Source: Polyangiaceae bacterium (GTDB lineage Bacteria > Myxococcota_A > Polyangia > Polyangiales > Polyangiaceae). Taken from it: DNA of 64,000 bases. This document shows positions 37,237-46,355 of this stretch, piece by piece. The DNA lies in assembly GCA_025936045.1 (NCBI GenBank), contig JAICUB010000011.1, positions 91,942 through 155,941 on the forward strand, in the 5' to 3' direction. The position numbers and the translations under genes are program-made. The number at the start of each line of letters is the position of its first letter. The stretch's first letter is position 1. The notes below the pieces were generated by a model, which was given only the letters and a program-made list of their open reading frames with translations, had not been told where the DNA came from and ran no database searches.

Positions 37237-37283
37237 TCTTGAAGGAGTTTACCCTCGCCCGCACGGTAACGAACCCGAGCGGG

Positions 37284-38282
37284 CTACGGACAATTCGCGC
37301 TCGCGGGTGAGAGATCGGCGCAACGGCTCCGGGGCGTGACGGACCAGCTGCAATAGTCGAGATACACGAGAGCCGTAACCGAGCCGAACCGAGTCGGATA
37401 CCCGAACACGAGGGACTTCGCCGCGTCGCCCGGGCCGCCGCGCGAGAGGTCGGCGTACTCGAGGGCGTCGTGGATCTCGAGCTTGGTTTGCTGGAGCTGG
37501 ATTACGCCGTACGGGCCGACGCTACCCGTGCCCTCGGCCGGGCGCGCTGCGTCCACGTCGTGCAGCCGTACGAGTCCGCCCGCAAGGCGCCGGACGAGCG
37601 CCGCGTCCGTGCCTCGTGCGAGAGCGTCCGCTTCGTCGAAGCTCAAGTCGTACGGCTCGGGGACGGCGCGGTGCGTCGTGCTCGTAAGAGTGCAGGACGC
37701 GTCGACCATGAGCTGTGGAGATCCGGCGACGCTGCAGCCGGAAGGCGCGTAGTCGCCGAGGTAACCGGCGGCGCCAATGGCGTCTCCAGGTGTGAGAGTG
37801 TCGGGGATGGCGTCGGTGCCGGTGGGGCACGGGTCGCCCGCCGGCGCGTCCGTTCCGTACGAGACGACGAGGATGCCGCTGGGACCGGCCGACGAGGGCT
37901 CCGAGCCGGCGAAGGCGCCGAAAAGGCAGCTCCCCGAGTGGGCGTGACTCACCAGGAATTTTTGGCTGGTGGCCGTGGCGTCGATGCGCACCCTCACATC
38001 CGACCGGACGTCGCCGCTTTGGATTTCATCGAAGGAGACGCTTTGAGCGTCGCAGCCCGACGCCGTCGAAGCGCGGGCGTTCTGCGTGGAGCCGCGCGAC
38101 GAGGGCGAGCCGCCGTTCGGCGCGTCGTCGTCGTCGTCACCGGAGCTCGGGGGCCGAGCGCTGTCTGCTGCGCCGGCTCCGAGCGGGAGCGTCTCCGGTG
38201 TTGCCGATACCCGGCACCCCACCCCCGACAAAACCAACGCACCTCGGATTACTGCGTCGTGGACGCAGCGTGTGACTCGCAT
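37284..38282 (-). CDS. Lipoprotein of unknown function
   Basis: 332 residues from ATG 38282 with a lipobox (SGVGC). An Asp-rich and Ser-rich linker is followed by a Cys-containing beta-rich domain. The upstream open frame to 38474 overlaps the aspartate kinase gene and is rejected. No family recognised. Confidence 0.68.
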   Translation of the reverse strand: MRVTRCVHDAVIRGALVLSGVGCRVSATPETLPLGAGAADSARPPSSGDDDDDAPNGGSPSSRGSTQNARASTASGCDAQSVSFDEIQSGDVRSDVRVRIDATATSQKFLVSHAHSGSCLFGAFAGSEPSSAGPSGILVVSYGTDAPAGDPCPTGTDAIPDTLTPGDAIGAAGYLGDYAPSGCSVAGSPQLMVDASCTLTSTTHRAVPEPYDLSFDEADALARGTDAALVRRLAGGLVRLHDVDAARPAEGTGSVGPYGVIQLQQTKLEIHDALEYADLSRGGPGDAAKSLVFGYPTRFGSVTALVYLDYCSWSVTPRSRCADLSPASANCP

Positions 38283-38328
38283 GTCCCGACATCGGTCGGC
38301 CGCGACCGCGATTGCGTGCGGGGGCGCC

Positions 38329-39561
38329 TTATTGGCCGCTGACGGCGGCTTTGTCGAGGCCGAAGCCCTCGTGCAGGGTGCGGACGGCGAGCTCGGTGTA
38401 CTTCGAGTGGATGATGCACGAGATTTTGATTTCGCTCGTGCTGATGGCCTGAATGTTGATGCCCTCGGCCGCAAGGAGGCCGAACATCTTGGACGCGATG
38501 CCCGCGTGCGAGCGCATGCCGAGGCCGACGATCGAGACCTTGACGATGTCGGGGTCGTACTCGACGCTCGAGTTGAGCTCGGTCGCGGTCGCTTCGATGA
38601 CTTCCTTGACGCGAGTGAGGTCGGTCTTCGCGACGGTGAAGGTCACGTCGGTGCTGGCGCTGCCGCCGCGCGACGGGCTCTGGATGATCATGTCGACGGA
38701 GACGTTCTTCTCCGCGAGCAGGCCGAACACCTTGGCGACGACGCCGGGCTTGTCGGTGACGCCTACGAGCTGGACCTTCGCCTCGCCCTTGTCGTACGCG
38801 ATGCCGGAGACGACGACGCCTTCGAGGCCTTCTTCGCCGACCACCATCGTTCCCGGCTTGTCGCTGAACGACGTGCGAACGTGAACTGGGACACCGTACT
38901 TCATGGCAACCTCCACCGAGCGGATCTGCAAGACTTTCGCACCGAGCGAGGCGAGCTCCAGCATCTCCTCGTAGCTGATGCGATCGATTTTTCGAGCGGA
39001 TGGACAAATGTTCGGGTCGGTCGTGTAGACGCCGTCCACGTCCGTGTAGATGTCGCAGACGTCGGCTTTGATCGCGGCGGCGATGGCGACGGCGGTCGTG
39101 TCGGACCCGCCGCGGCCGAGCGTCGTGATGTTGCCTTCTTCGTCGATGCCCTGAAAGCCCGCCACGACGGCGATCTCCCCGCCGTCGACGACCTCGAGCA
39201 GCTTCGCGTTCTCGATCGTCTGGATGCGCGCCTTCGTGTAGGCATTGTCGGTGTGCACGCGCACTTGGTGACCGAGCAGGCTGCGCGCTTTGCCACCGAG
39301 CTTCTGAATCGTCATCGCGACGAGCGCCGCGCTCACCTGCTCGCCCGTGGAGGCGAGCGAGTCCATTTCGCGCGCGTCGGGTACGTCCGAGATTTGGTGA
39401 GCGAGCCCGAGCAGGCGATTCGTCTCGCCCGCCATGGCGCTCACGATCATGACGACCCGGTGCCCCTCGCGCTGCGTGCGGAGCGCGCGTTCCGCGACGT
39501 TCCGCATGCGTTCGAGGTTTGCGACCGACGTTCCGCCGAACTTTTGAACGACCAGAGCCAA
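38329..39561 (-). CDS. lysC: Aspartate kinase
   Basis: 410 residues, first step of the Lys/Thr/Met pathway. The N-terminal kinase domain shows [20 protein letters not shown] and [12 protein letters not shown]. Two ACT domains follow (about 270-410), with the feedback-binding VGVTDKPGV and [18 protein letters not shown]. The start is TTG 39561, directly at the conserved N-terminus. Confidence 0.95.
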   Translation of the reverse strand: MALVVQKFGGTSVANLERMRNVAERALRTQREGHRVVMIVSAMAGETNRLLGLAHQISDVPDAREMDSLASTGEQVSAALVAMTIQKLGGKARSLLGHQVRVHTDNAYTKARIQTIENAKLLEVVDGGEIAVVAGFQGIDEEGNITTLGRGGSDTTAVAIAAAIKADVCDIYTDVDGVYTTDPNICPSARKIDRISYEEMLELASLGAKVLQIRSVEVAMKYGVPVHVRTSFSDKPGTMVVGEEGLEGVVVSGIAYDKGEAKVQLVGVTDKPGVVAKVFGLLAEKNVSVDMIIQSPSRGGSASTDVTFTVAKTDLTRVKEVIEATATELNSSVEYDPDIVKVSIVGLGMRSHAGIASKMFGLLAAEGINIQAISTSEIKISCIIHSKYTELAVRTLHEGFGLDKAAVSGQ

Positions 39562-39785
39562 GGGGACCGCCGCTTACCGCTCACCAGCGGGCGTGTCAAT
39601 TTCGTGCCGAAATAGGGCTCCGGCACGGCTGGATTTCATGCCGCCGATGACGGCAGGCGCGGGCGGTGAAGCCGGTCAGTCCGGCGCAGGCGGCGCGGGC
39701 GGTGAAGCGGCCAACTGACGCGCTGGCGACGGCACTCGAGTCCAACACGAGCCACGACGCTTCCTCGTGGGCGGAAAGCGACGGG

Positions 39786-40265
39786 TCAGCGGTGCTGCTC
39801 GAACGCTCGTCGCACGCTGGCGCGGGAGAGCACGGTGAAGGTCATGAGGCCGAGCGCGGTCCCGTACGGAATTTCGAGACATGAGAAGGCGGCGGTCACC
39901 AAACAGAAGGTGCGTGAGCGCCGCTCCTTCAGACGAATGGCGGTGATGAGCTTCATCACGGTGGCGACCGTCGCAAGCCCGCCGAACACGGCGCCGAAGA
40001 CGCCGAAGAACCACTGCATGACGGGCGGGGGCGGCGGGCCGCTCGAGGCCGGCAGATGCGAAAACACGAGGCCCATCACCGCGTACAAGAGCCCGATCGG
40101 AATGAAGAGCGCGGCGTACCCGGCGGAAATGAAGTAGCCCGTGCGGAGCAGCCGGAGGTGCTCGTCGTCGATGATCGCCTGGCGCGTTTCGCCCGGCGGG
40201 GCGTAGCCCTGCGGCCCGTACGCGGCGAACTGGACTTGAGGAGGGCCGTCGTACGGGTTCGCCAT
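39786..40265 (-). CDS. Hypothetical membrane protein with four predicted helices
   Basis: 159 residues. A Tyr/Pro/Gly-rich N-terminus (about 1-30) leads to hydrophobic segments near 44-66, 82-105 and 118-143. No catalytic motif. The Pro/Gly-rich N-terminus is common in myxobacterial and actinobacterial membrane proteins of unknown role. Confidence 0.7.
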   Translation of the reverse strand: MANPYDGPPQVQFAAYGPQGYAPPGETRQAIIDDEHLRLLRTGYFISAGYAALFIPIGLLYAVMGLVFSHLPASSGPPPPPVMQWFFGVFGAVFGGLATVATVMKLITAIRLKERRSRTFCLVTAAFSCLEIPYGTALGLMTFTVLSRASVRRAFEQHR

Positions 40266-40414
40266 GGCCCGAGATGATACTCCGAGCCCGGCGGCCGTTC
40301 GTTACGGCGCTTTTCGACGGGCGGCTCGCTGCGATCGGCACGGTGCTGGCAGCATTCGACGAACCGGCCGAACCCCGGCCCCCAGAACCCCCAATCCAGG
40401 ATCGGCCGCGCGGC

Positions 40415-40969
40415 TCACGCGTTCGGCGCGGACATGCAGGCGCGCAGTGCCGACTTTGCGCGATAGAGCAGGACGGCGACGTGGTTCGGTGAAACGCCGA
40501 GGAGCTCGGCGACGTTTTCCCCCGGTCGCTCTTCGAGCAAGCGCAACGTGACGACGGCGCGCTGGATCTCGCAGAGCTCGGCGACGCAAGCGCGCAGGCG
40601 CACGACGTCTTCCGCGCGCGTCAGTAGCTCTTCTTGTAAGACGAGCTCGGCGTCGGGGAGCTCGCTTTCGACGAGCTCGGCGTGGGGGCGCGCGCGAAAA
40701 TGCCGGCGTCGCTGGTTGCGCGCGGCGTTGCGCACGATGGTGACGAGCAGGGGCGCCGGCTCGGCCATGGCCGGGACTTGCCCCGACTGCACGAGATCGA
40801 GCAGCGTGCAGAGCGCGTCCTGCACGCAATCGACCGCTTCTTCGGGGCGCAGCCCTTCGTGACGCGCGACGGCGGCGAGCGCGCCGCGCTGGCTCGCGAG
40901 GACGCGCGACAGGCGCTCGAGCACGTCTTCGTCGGTGGGGCGCGAGGTGGGGACGGCGTGCACAGGCAT
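40415..40969 (-). CDS. ECF-type sigma factor (sigma-70 family)
   Basis: 184 residues. Region 2 is recognisable (EEAVDCVQDALCTLLDLV, VTIVRNAARNQRRR), and region 4 is a clear HTH (VVTLRLLEERPGENVAELLGVSPNHVAVLLYRAKSAL). ATG 40969 is chosen; the longer reading overlaps the thioredoxin gene. It diverges from trxA with a ~97 bp gap and has no visible anti-sigma partner next to it. Confidence 0.82.
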   Translation of the reverse strand: MPVHAVPTSRPTDEDVLERLSRVLASQRGALAAVARHEGLRPEEAVDCVQDALCTLLDLVQSGQVPAMAEPAPLLVTIVRNAARNQRRRHFRARPHAELVESELPDAELVLQEELLTRAEDVVRLRACVAELCEIQRAVVTLRLLEERPGENVAELLGVSPNHVAVLLYRAKSALRACMSAPNA

Positions 40970-41066
40970 GGGCTCCGAGGGAAAGGTGCCGGCCGGCCTC
41001 AAGATGACACGCGCCGTTTCGTCATCAATCGCCCGGTCACGACCTAAACGCGCAAGGAGGTGCTTT

Positions 41067-41456
41067 TTGGCATCCAGCAAAGTGAAGACGTTGGACGATT
41101 CGAGCTTCGATGAGGCGCTCGCCGGGGCAACGGGTCCGGTATTGGTGGAATTCACGGCGACCTGGTGCGGGCCCTGCCGCATGCAGGCGGCGGTGCTCGA
41201 GCGTGTCGCCACCGAGGACCCCGAGCTCGTCATCGGCGCGGTCGACGTCGACGATTATCCGGAGCTCGCGGCGCGCTACGGCGTGCGTGGCATGCCGACG
41301 CTCGTCGTCTTCAAGGGCGGCCAGGAGACGAATCGACGCCTCGGCTTGGCGAACGAGCAAGCCGTGAGGGCGCTGGTCATGGCCGGGGCGAAACCTGCGG
41401 CGAACGCAATGCAGGCGCCGCCTGTCGAAGAAAATCGGACGCAAAGTCGCGCGTGA
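41067..41456 (+). CDS. trxA: Thioredoxin
   Basis: 129 residues with the redox motif WCGPC, preceded by VLVEFTAT and followed by the cis-Pro loop RGMPTLVVFK. The start is TTG 41067, supported by a textbook ribosome site AAGGAGG at 41054-41060. The C-terminal ~20 residues beyond the fold are an extra, poorly conserved tail. It reduces protein disulfides in the cytoplasm. Confidence 0.93.
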   Translation: MASSKVKTLDDSSFDEALAGATGPVLVEFTATWCGPCRMQAAVLERVATEDPELVIGAVDVDDYPELAARYGVRGMPTLVVFKGGQETNRRLGLANEQAVRALVMAGAKPAANAMQAPPVEENRTQSRA

Positions 41457-41495
41457 GAGGGCGCCGCTGCCCGGCCCGGCCGCTATAGTGCGCGC

Positions 41496-42002
41496 GTGCA
41501 AGCGGTGACGCTCGAGCTCGCGACGGCGAAGGAAGCGCCGTTGCTCGCGAATTTAATCGAGCTTTACGTGCACGACGTGAGCGACGTGTTCACGCAAGTC
41601 GAGCTCGGTGCGGACGGCCGCTTCGGGTACGCGAAGCTGCCGCTCTACTTTTCGGAGCCGGAGCGGCGCTTTGCGTTCGTGATGCGCCGAGAGGGTCGCG
41701 TTGCGGGCTTCGTGCTCGCGACGCGCGGCTTGCCCGCGGCGACGGAACCGGACGTTTACGATGTCGCGGAGTTCTTCGTGCTCAAGCGCTACCGCGGGGC
41801 GCGGGTGGGCGAAGCGGCAGCGTTCGAATTGTGGCGGCGACTGCCCGGCAAGTGGACGGTGCGCGTCGCCGAGCGCAACACGGGCGCGCTCGCCTTTTGG
41901 AGCCGCAGCGTGATGAGGTTCACGCACGGTGCGGCTCGCGAGCAAACGCTGCCCGGCGAGCCGCACGCGTGGCGCGTGTTTTCGTTCGAGAGCCCGGCGT
42001 GA
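41496..42002 (+). CDS. GNAT-family N-acetyltransferase
   Basis: 168 residues, GTG start. Acetyl-CoA-binding core is visible as YDVAEFFVLKRYRGARVGEAAAF (motif A) followed by VAERNTGALAFW. It is 39 bp after trxA and probably co-transcribed. Substrate unknown. Confidence 0.82.
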   Translation: MQAVTLELATAKEAPLLANLIELYVHDVSDVFTQVELGADGRFGYAKLPLYFSEPERRFAFVMRREGRVAGFVLATRGLPAATEPDVYDVAEFFVLKRYRGARVGEAAAFELWRRLPGKWTVRVAERNTGALAFWSRSVMRFTHGAAREQTLPGEPHAWRVFSFESPA

Positions 42003-42019
42003 GGGCTAGTGCTGTGTCC

Positions 42020-42919
42020 CTAGTTGCGCGTGAGCGTGGCGACCGAAGTCGTGCTCGCCTGGGTCATCGTGTCGCCCTTGACGCAGAAGGAGTCCGTTTC
42101 CGTGCCGGTCGTCACTGTGCCGTCGGAATCCGTTTCCGTGTAGTCGACGGTGATCTGGTCGCCGTCGACGGTGTACGTCCCGACTTCGTTGCTCGTGAGC
42201 GGAACGGTGAAATGGCAGTCGCATAGGCCGTTGGCGACCGTGCAGCTCAGTGCGTAGTCCGTGTCGCCCTGAGCGCCGAATGAATCGAGGAGGTCGCACG
42301 TAGTCGCCACGTCGGAGCCGAACTGCGACATCGCGCAGGCGTCGTCGAACGTCTCGTCCTCCGTGATGGTGATGGTGCCGGCGGCGGTGAAGCTGCCGTC
42401 GGATTTGAATTCGAAGGTGACGTCCGAGCTCGCCTCGCCCACGGTTTGGGTGGCGCAGCTCGGCATGTCCGTCGTCGAGCCGCCCGTGCCCGCGGTGCCG
42501 CCGCTCGCGTCGCAGATCGACGAGATTTTCCAGCTGCCAACCACGTCACCCCCGCAAGGGGTCAACGCGGGGCAGTTGCCCGTCATGAGCGTGATGGGAT
42601 CACCGGTGGCGCCCGCGACGCTCGTGGTGCCGCCGCTGCCGCTCGTGCCGCTCGTGGTGCCGCCGCTGCCACCCGTGCTCGTGGTGCCACCTTTGGCGCC
42701 GGTGCCGCCCGTGCTCGTGGTGCCACCTTTGGCGCCGGTGCCGCCGGAGCTCGTCGTGTTGCCGGTGCCGCCGGTCGTCGTCGTTCCGCTCGTGCCGCCG
42801 GAACCGCCCTTGCCGCCCGAATCGTCGTCGCTCGACTTCGAGCTGCCACCGCAGGCAACCGCCAGCCCCATAGCCGCCAACACCCAGCCAACCCTGAACC
42901 CAAAAGAGGAAGCCATCAT
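42020..42919 (-). CDS. Lipoprotein with Gly/Thr-rich repeat linker
   Basis: 299 residues from ATG 42919 (ATG 42949 is also open). After the lipobox (AVAC) comes a ~75-residue low-complexity linker built from GGTGAKGGTTST-type repeats, then a beta-rich C-terminal domain with Cys pairs, resembling lipocalin-like lipoproteins. The linker probably spans the envelope. A perfect 24-bp palindrome lies upstream. Confidence 0.72.
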   Translation of the reverse strand: MMASSFGFRVGWVLAAMGLAVACGGSSKSSDDDSGGKGGSGGTSGTTTTGGTGNTTSSGGTGAKGGTTSTGGTGAKGGTTSTGGSGGTTSGTSGSGGTTSVAGATGDPITLMTGNCPALTPCGGDVVGSWKISSICDASGGTAGTGGSTTDMPSCATQTVGEASSDVTFEFKSDGSFTAAGTITITEDETFDDACAMSQFGSDVATTCDLLDSFGAQGDTDYALSCTVANGLCDCHFTVPLTSNEVGTYTVDGDQITVDYTETDSDGTVTTGTETDSFCVKGDTMTQASTTSVATLTRN

Positions 42920-42959
42920 ATCGCCAAACGTATCAGAGTTGACCGGCATCCGCTCCAGT

Positions 42960-42983
42960 TACACCCAAGCTCGCTTGGGTGTA
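42960..42983. promoter_or_regulatory. Perfect 24-bp palindrome, likely operator
   Basis: Eleven-base arms (TACACCCAAGC / GCTTGGGTGTA) around a 2-bp centre, 41 bp upstream of the lipoprotein start on the minus strand. Without a T-run and so close to a start, it fits a dimeric regulator's site better than a terminator. Confidence 0.5.
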
Positions 42984-43029
42984 TCGAAACAGGAAAGTAC
43001 CGACGGGACAGACCCCGCCAAAAAGCTAG

Positions 43030-43094
43030 TGAATTTTGCGTGCCTCACCCAAGTGGGGCTCCAAAATTCACGATCGATGCAAGTGGTCCCCGGT
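43030..43094. repeat. Structured dispersed repeat, copy 1 (inverted partner at 47382)
   Basis: The 33-bp core at 43062-43094 (begins CCAAAATTCACG, ends GGTCCCCGG) recurs inverted at 47382-47414 with one mismatch. Here it is the right arm of a hairpin whose left arm GTGAATTTTG is at 43030-43039, with a small inner stem (CCTCAC/GTGGGG). GACGGGACAG lies next to both copies. Confidence 0.7.
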
Positions 43095-43190
43095 GTAGCG
43101 GGCTTCCTAGGCGCTCCGCGCGTGCTTCTGCGCGGAGCAGTTCCTCGCGCTCTTCTGATCGACGCGGCTTCGGACTACGCTTCGCGGAGA

Positions 43191-43228
43191 GGCAAAACGC
43201 CCTCCTAGCTGGAGGTTTTCGTTTTGCC
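43191..43228 (+). promoter_or_regulatory. Strong 5'-UTR hairpin next to the GDSL ribosome site
   Basis: GGCAAAACG at 43191-43199 pairs perfectly with CGTTTTGCC at 43220-43228, with an inner CCTCC/GGAGG stem. The hairpin ends directly before the ribosome site GGGAGG (43229-43234) of the next gene. It could influence translation or be a leftover terminator. Confidence 0.45.
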
Positions 43229-43238
43229 GGGAGGCAGC

Positions 43239-44825
43239 ATGACGAGAGCGATCATCAGGGACCCGAAGACGCCTGCATCCGTCGAAGTTCGCCCGAGCGC
43301 GCGCGAACCGATAACGGACCCAACGCTCGGGATCCGGGTGATCAAAGTCGTGCCGGACGGACCGGCGAAGCAACGCCTCGTGACGATCGGTGATTCGCTC
43401 ACGCAGGGCTTTCAGAGCGGCGCCGTGTACAACACCGAGCTCAGCTACCCTCGTCTGATCGCGAAGGAGCTCGGTTGGGCCGAGGAGTTTCGCTTCCCGC
43501 GTTACCCCGGCGCGGGCGGGTTGCCGTTGAACATCGAGTTCGTCGTGCGCAGGCTCGAGCAGTCGTTCGGCAACCGCGTCGATTGGTGGCAAGCGCCGGC
43601 CGCGGCGGTGAAGCTCCGCTCGGTAATGGATGAAATCGAGGATTATTGGGAGCGCGGGCCGGGCGCGACGCCGCCGCAAAACCCAGCCATTCATCACAAC
43701 TTGGGCATTTACGCTTGGGATTTGCGGGACGTGCTGGCGCGAACGGCCGGCATTTGCGCGGCCGAAATCGGGACGCCGCGCGACGATCTGCTGCTGCAAG
43801 TGGTCGAATCAGCGAACGCTCGTGCGGCCCTCCGCGTTTTGCCGCCGCTCGGACGCGGCCCGGCGGGCGGCATGGGCGTGCTCGACGCGGCGGAGGCGCT
43901 CGGAGCGGACGGCGAGATCGAGACGCTGATCGTGATGCTGGGCGCGAACAACGCGCTCGACACCGTGATCGAGCTCAAGGTGGTGTGGAGCAACGAAGGC
44001 TACGACGATCTCGAGAAGAAGAGCGCGTTCACGGTCTGGAACCCGGTGCACTTCGAGCACGAGCTCCGGCTGCTCGCCGCGCGCGTGCGCAAGATCCGCG
44101 CGCGCCACGTGATCTGGTGCACGGTGCCGCACGTGACGATTGCGCCGCTCGCACGCGGAGTCGGCACGAAGCTCGCGCCGGAGTCGCGCTATTTCCCGTA
44201 CTACACGCGCCCCTGGATCGAAGACCACGACTTCAACCGCGACGAGGACCCGAACATTACCGCGGCCGAAGCGCGCGCGGTCGATTCGGCGATCGATCAT
44301 TACAACGACGCAATCGTGGCCGTCGTGCGCGAGGCGCGGAGCAACCGCGGGGACCCGCGCGACTGGTACGTCTTCGAAGCGGCGGGGCTCCTCGATCGAC
44401 TCGCGCAACGGCGTTACATCGATTCGCCGCCGGCACGCCCGCCGTGGTGGACGCCGTACGAGCTACCCGCACCGCTCAAGGCGCTGACTCCGGTGCCGAA
44501 CTCGCGCTTCTTCGCGTCCGGTCCCACCGGCCGCACGAGCGGCGGCTTGTTCTCGCTCGACGGCGTGCACCCGACGACGGTCGGCTACGGCATCCTCGCG
44601 CAGGAGCTCATTCGCGTGATGGAGCTTGCAGGCGTGAAGTTTTACGCGCCCGACGGCAGCGTGCGTCAGGGTCTGACGAACATCGATTTCTCGGCGCTGC
44701 TCGCGCAAGACTCGCTCCTCCGGGAGCCGCCGCCGTCCTTCACGAGCGATCTCGGCCTGCTCGGCTGGCTCGATCGCACGGCCGACGCCATCGGCCTCGG
44801 CCGCGTGACGCTGCCGGTCACTTGA
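43239..44825 (+). CDS. SGNH/GDSL-type hydrolase
   Basis: 528 residues from ATG 43239 (ribosome site GGGAGG 4 nt upstream). Catalytic blocks: GDSLTQGF (near residue 53), LGANNAL (near 235) and DGVHPTTVGYG (near 450), giving Ser, Asn and Asp/His. No signal peptide is seen, so it may be cytoplasmic or exported otherwise. Longer than most GDSL esterases. Substrate unknown. Confidence 0.82.
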   Translation: MTRAIIRDPKTPASVEVRPSAREPITDPTLGIRVIKVVPDGPAKQRLVTIGDSLTQGFQSGAVYNTELSYPRLIAKELGWAEEFRFPRYPGAGGLPLNIEFVVRRLEQSFGNRVDWWQAPAAAVKLRSVMDEIEDYWERGPGATPPQNPAIHHNLGIYAWDLRDVLARTAGICAAEIGTPRDDLLLQVVESANARAALRVLPPLGRGPAGGMGVLDAAEALGADGEIETLIVMLGANNALDTVIELKVVWSNEGYDDLEKKSAFTVWNPVHFEHELRLLAARVRKIRARHVIWCTVPHVTIAPLARGVGTKLAPESRYFPYYTRPWIEDHDFNRDEDPNITAAEARAVDSAIDHYNDAIVAVVREARSNRGDPRDWYVFEAAGLLDRLAQRRYIDSPPARPPWWTPYELPAPLKALTPVPNSRFFASGPTGRTSGGLFSLDGVHPTTVGYGILAQELIRVMELAGVKFYAPDGSVRQGLTNIDFSALLAQDSLLREPPPSFTSDLGLLGWLDRTADAIGLGRVTLPVT

Positions 44826-44882
44826 AGGCACGGCGGCGCACGACGAGCGTCCGCCCGCCGGCTGGGAACACCCTCGAAATCG

Positions 44883-45260
44883 CTATCGGGTCGAACCGCT
44901 TTGGCCGCCGCCCTCGCCGCCTTCGCCCGCACCCGCGCTACCGGCAGCGCCGCTCTCGGCCCCGGCACCGCCCGCGCCCGAGCCCGCGGTTGCGCGACCG
45001 GCGCCGCCCGCCATGCCGCCGCTCGCTGTGCCGGCGCCGCCCGCCTTGCCGGCGGTTGCTCCCGAGCTGCCGCCCGTCCCTCCCGTAGCGAGGGTGCCGC
45101 CCGTTCCGCCGGCTCCGGCTTTCGCGCCGGCGCCGCCGCTCGACGGGCTCGACTGCTTCGCATCCGACGATGAGCACGCCACCGCCGCCAGCACACCCAT
45201 GGAAGAGAGAACCAAAAAGAGTAAGCGAGCGCGAACGGGGAAGCAAAAGCGGGCCGACAT
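44883..45260 (-). CDS. Short Gly/Ala-rich lipoprotein
   Basis: 125 residues: signal with lipobox (AVAC), then almost entirely GAGG/TGG-type low-complexity sequence with no folded domain. It resembles the linker of the lipoprotein at 42020 and may be a truncated relative. Confidence 0.6.
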   Translation of the reverse strand: MSARFCFPVRARLLFLVLSSMGVLAAVACSSSDAKQSSPSSGGAGAKAGAGGTGGTLATGGTGGSSGATAGKAGGAGTASGGMAGGAGRATAGSGAGGAGAESGAAGSAGAGEGGEGGGQSGSTR

Positions 45261-45317
45261 GCAGGGGATTACAATCCCGGGCCGTCACGCGCGTCAACGT
45301 GATAGCTTCAGTCGCGC

Positions 45318-45665
45318 ATGACGCCGCTCGGCCGGTACGTCGTCGAAACACTCGTCATGCTGCTCGGGGTGGTGGCGCTCGCGGTGCTGCTCCTGTCGAT
45401 AGGCAGGCGCTTCGGCCTAGGGCGACCGTCGGGACCGCTCGAGCTCGTCGGTCGCTTGCCCCTCGACGGACGCCGGGCGGTGTATCTGGTCCGCGTGGGT
45501 GAAACGGTGTACGTCGTCGGAGCGAGTGAGAGCGGCTTGAGCAAGCTCGGAGAGCTACCGAAAGATGGGGTCGAGCTACCGAAGGGACCGACGACGGATG
45601 CCGCATTTCGCGGTGTTCTCGAGCGCGTCCTCGGCCGCACCACGCCGCCCGCGGGCGACGCCTGA
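45318..45665 (+). CDS. fliO: FliO-like export-apparatus protein
   Basis: 115 residues. One membrane helix (about 8-28) is followed by a small FliO-type beta domain (LVGRLPLDGRRAVYLVRVGETVYVVGAS). FliO assists assembly of the FliP ring in flagellar-type export. The next gene, 21 bp on, encodes the FliP/SctR protein, which supports the call. Confidence 0.75.
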   Translation: MTPLGRYVVETLVMLLGVVALAVLLLSIGRRFGLGRPSGPLELVGRLPLDGRRAVYLVRVGETVYVVGASESGLSKLGELPKDGVELPKGPTTDAAFRGVLERVLGRTTPPAGDA

Positions 45666-45686
45666 GCGTGTGAGGACGGCGGCTTC

Positions 45687-46355
45687 GTGACACCCGACGT
45701 GCTCGCGCGTCCGCTCACGCTGGTCGTCGCGATCGGCTTCGCGACGCTGCTGCCGTTCGCGTTCATGACGCTGACGGCGTTCGTCAAGATCTCGACGGTG
45801 CTCCAAATCGTGCGCGGCGCCATCGGCGCGCAGAGCGTGCCGACGAACACGGTGATCATCGCCTTCGCCGGCGCGCTCACCGTACTCGCGATGGCGCCGC
45901 TCGGCTCGCGCATCGCAGAGCGCGCCGGGCCTCTGCTCGAGCCGGAGAGTATGAACGACAGCGCCGCGTGGGTCGGCGGGATGCTCACGGCGACGCGCGA
46001 GCCCGTGCGCGCGTTCTTGAAGGCGAACGGGAGCGCCCGCGAGCGCGAGCGCTTCTATCAAATTGCGCTCTCCGCCCGCCCGCAAGCCGAACGGGCGCAG
46101 GTCGGCCGCGACGATCTCGTGATTTTGGTGCCGGCGTTCGTCGTGAGCGAGCTCATCGCCGCGTTCGCGCTCGGCTTCGCGATTTACCTGCCGTTCCTCG
46201 TGATCGACCTCGTGGTTTCGAACGTGCTCCTCGCGCTCGGCATGCAGATGATGAGTCCGACGCAGGTGAGCTTGCCGTTCAAGCTGCTGCTCTTCGTCGC
46301 GATCGACGGTTGGGGGCTCCTCGCGCAGACGCTCGTCACGGGGTATCGCTTTTGA
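45687..46355 (+). CDS. sctR: Type III secretion / flagellar export gate protein SctR (FliP family)
   Basis: 222 residues, GTG start. Four membrane helices with the family signatures FVKISTVLQIVRGAIGAQSVP and the C-terminal FLVIDLVVSNVLLALGMQMMSP. It lacks the N-terminal signal extension of flagellar FliP, so the SctR naming fits better. Normally part of a large operon; here only fliO precedes it. Confidence 0.88.
   Translation: MTPDVLARPLTLVVAIGFATLLPFAFMTLTAFVKISTVLQIVRGAIGAQSVPTNTVIIAFAGALTVLAMAPLGSRIAERAGPLLEPESMNDSAAWVGGMLTATREPVRAFLKANGSARERERFYQIALSARPQAERAQVGRDDLVILVPAFVVSELIAAFALGFAIYLPFLVIDLVVSNVLLALGMQMMSPTQVSLPFKLLLFVAIDGWGLLAQTLVTGYRF

Noticed and set aside
39638..39718. 26-codon Gly/Ala-rich ORF with a repeated GCGGGCGGTGAAGC
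   Set aside because: Too short, no ribosome site; may be a leftover of a Gly-rich lipoprotein tail but cannot be supported.
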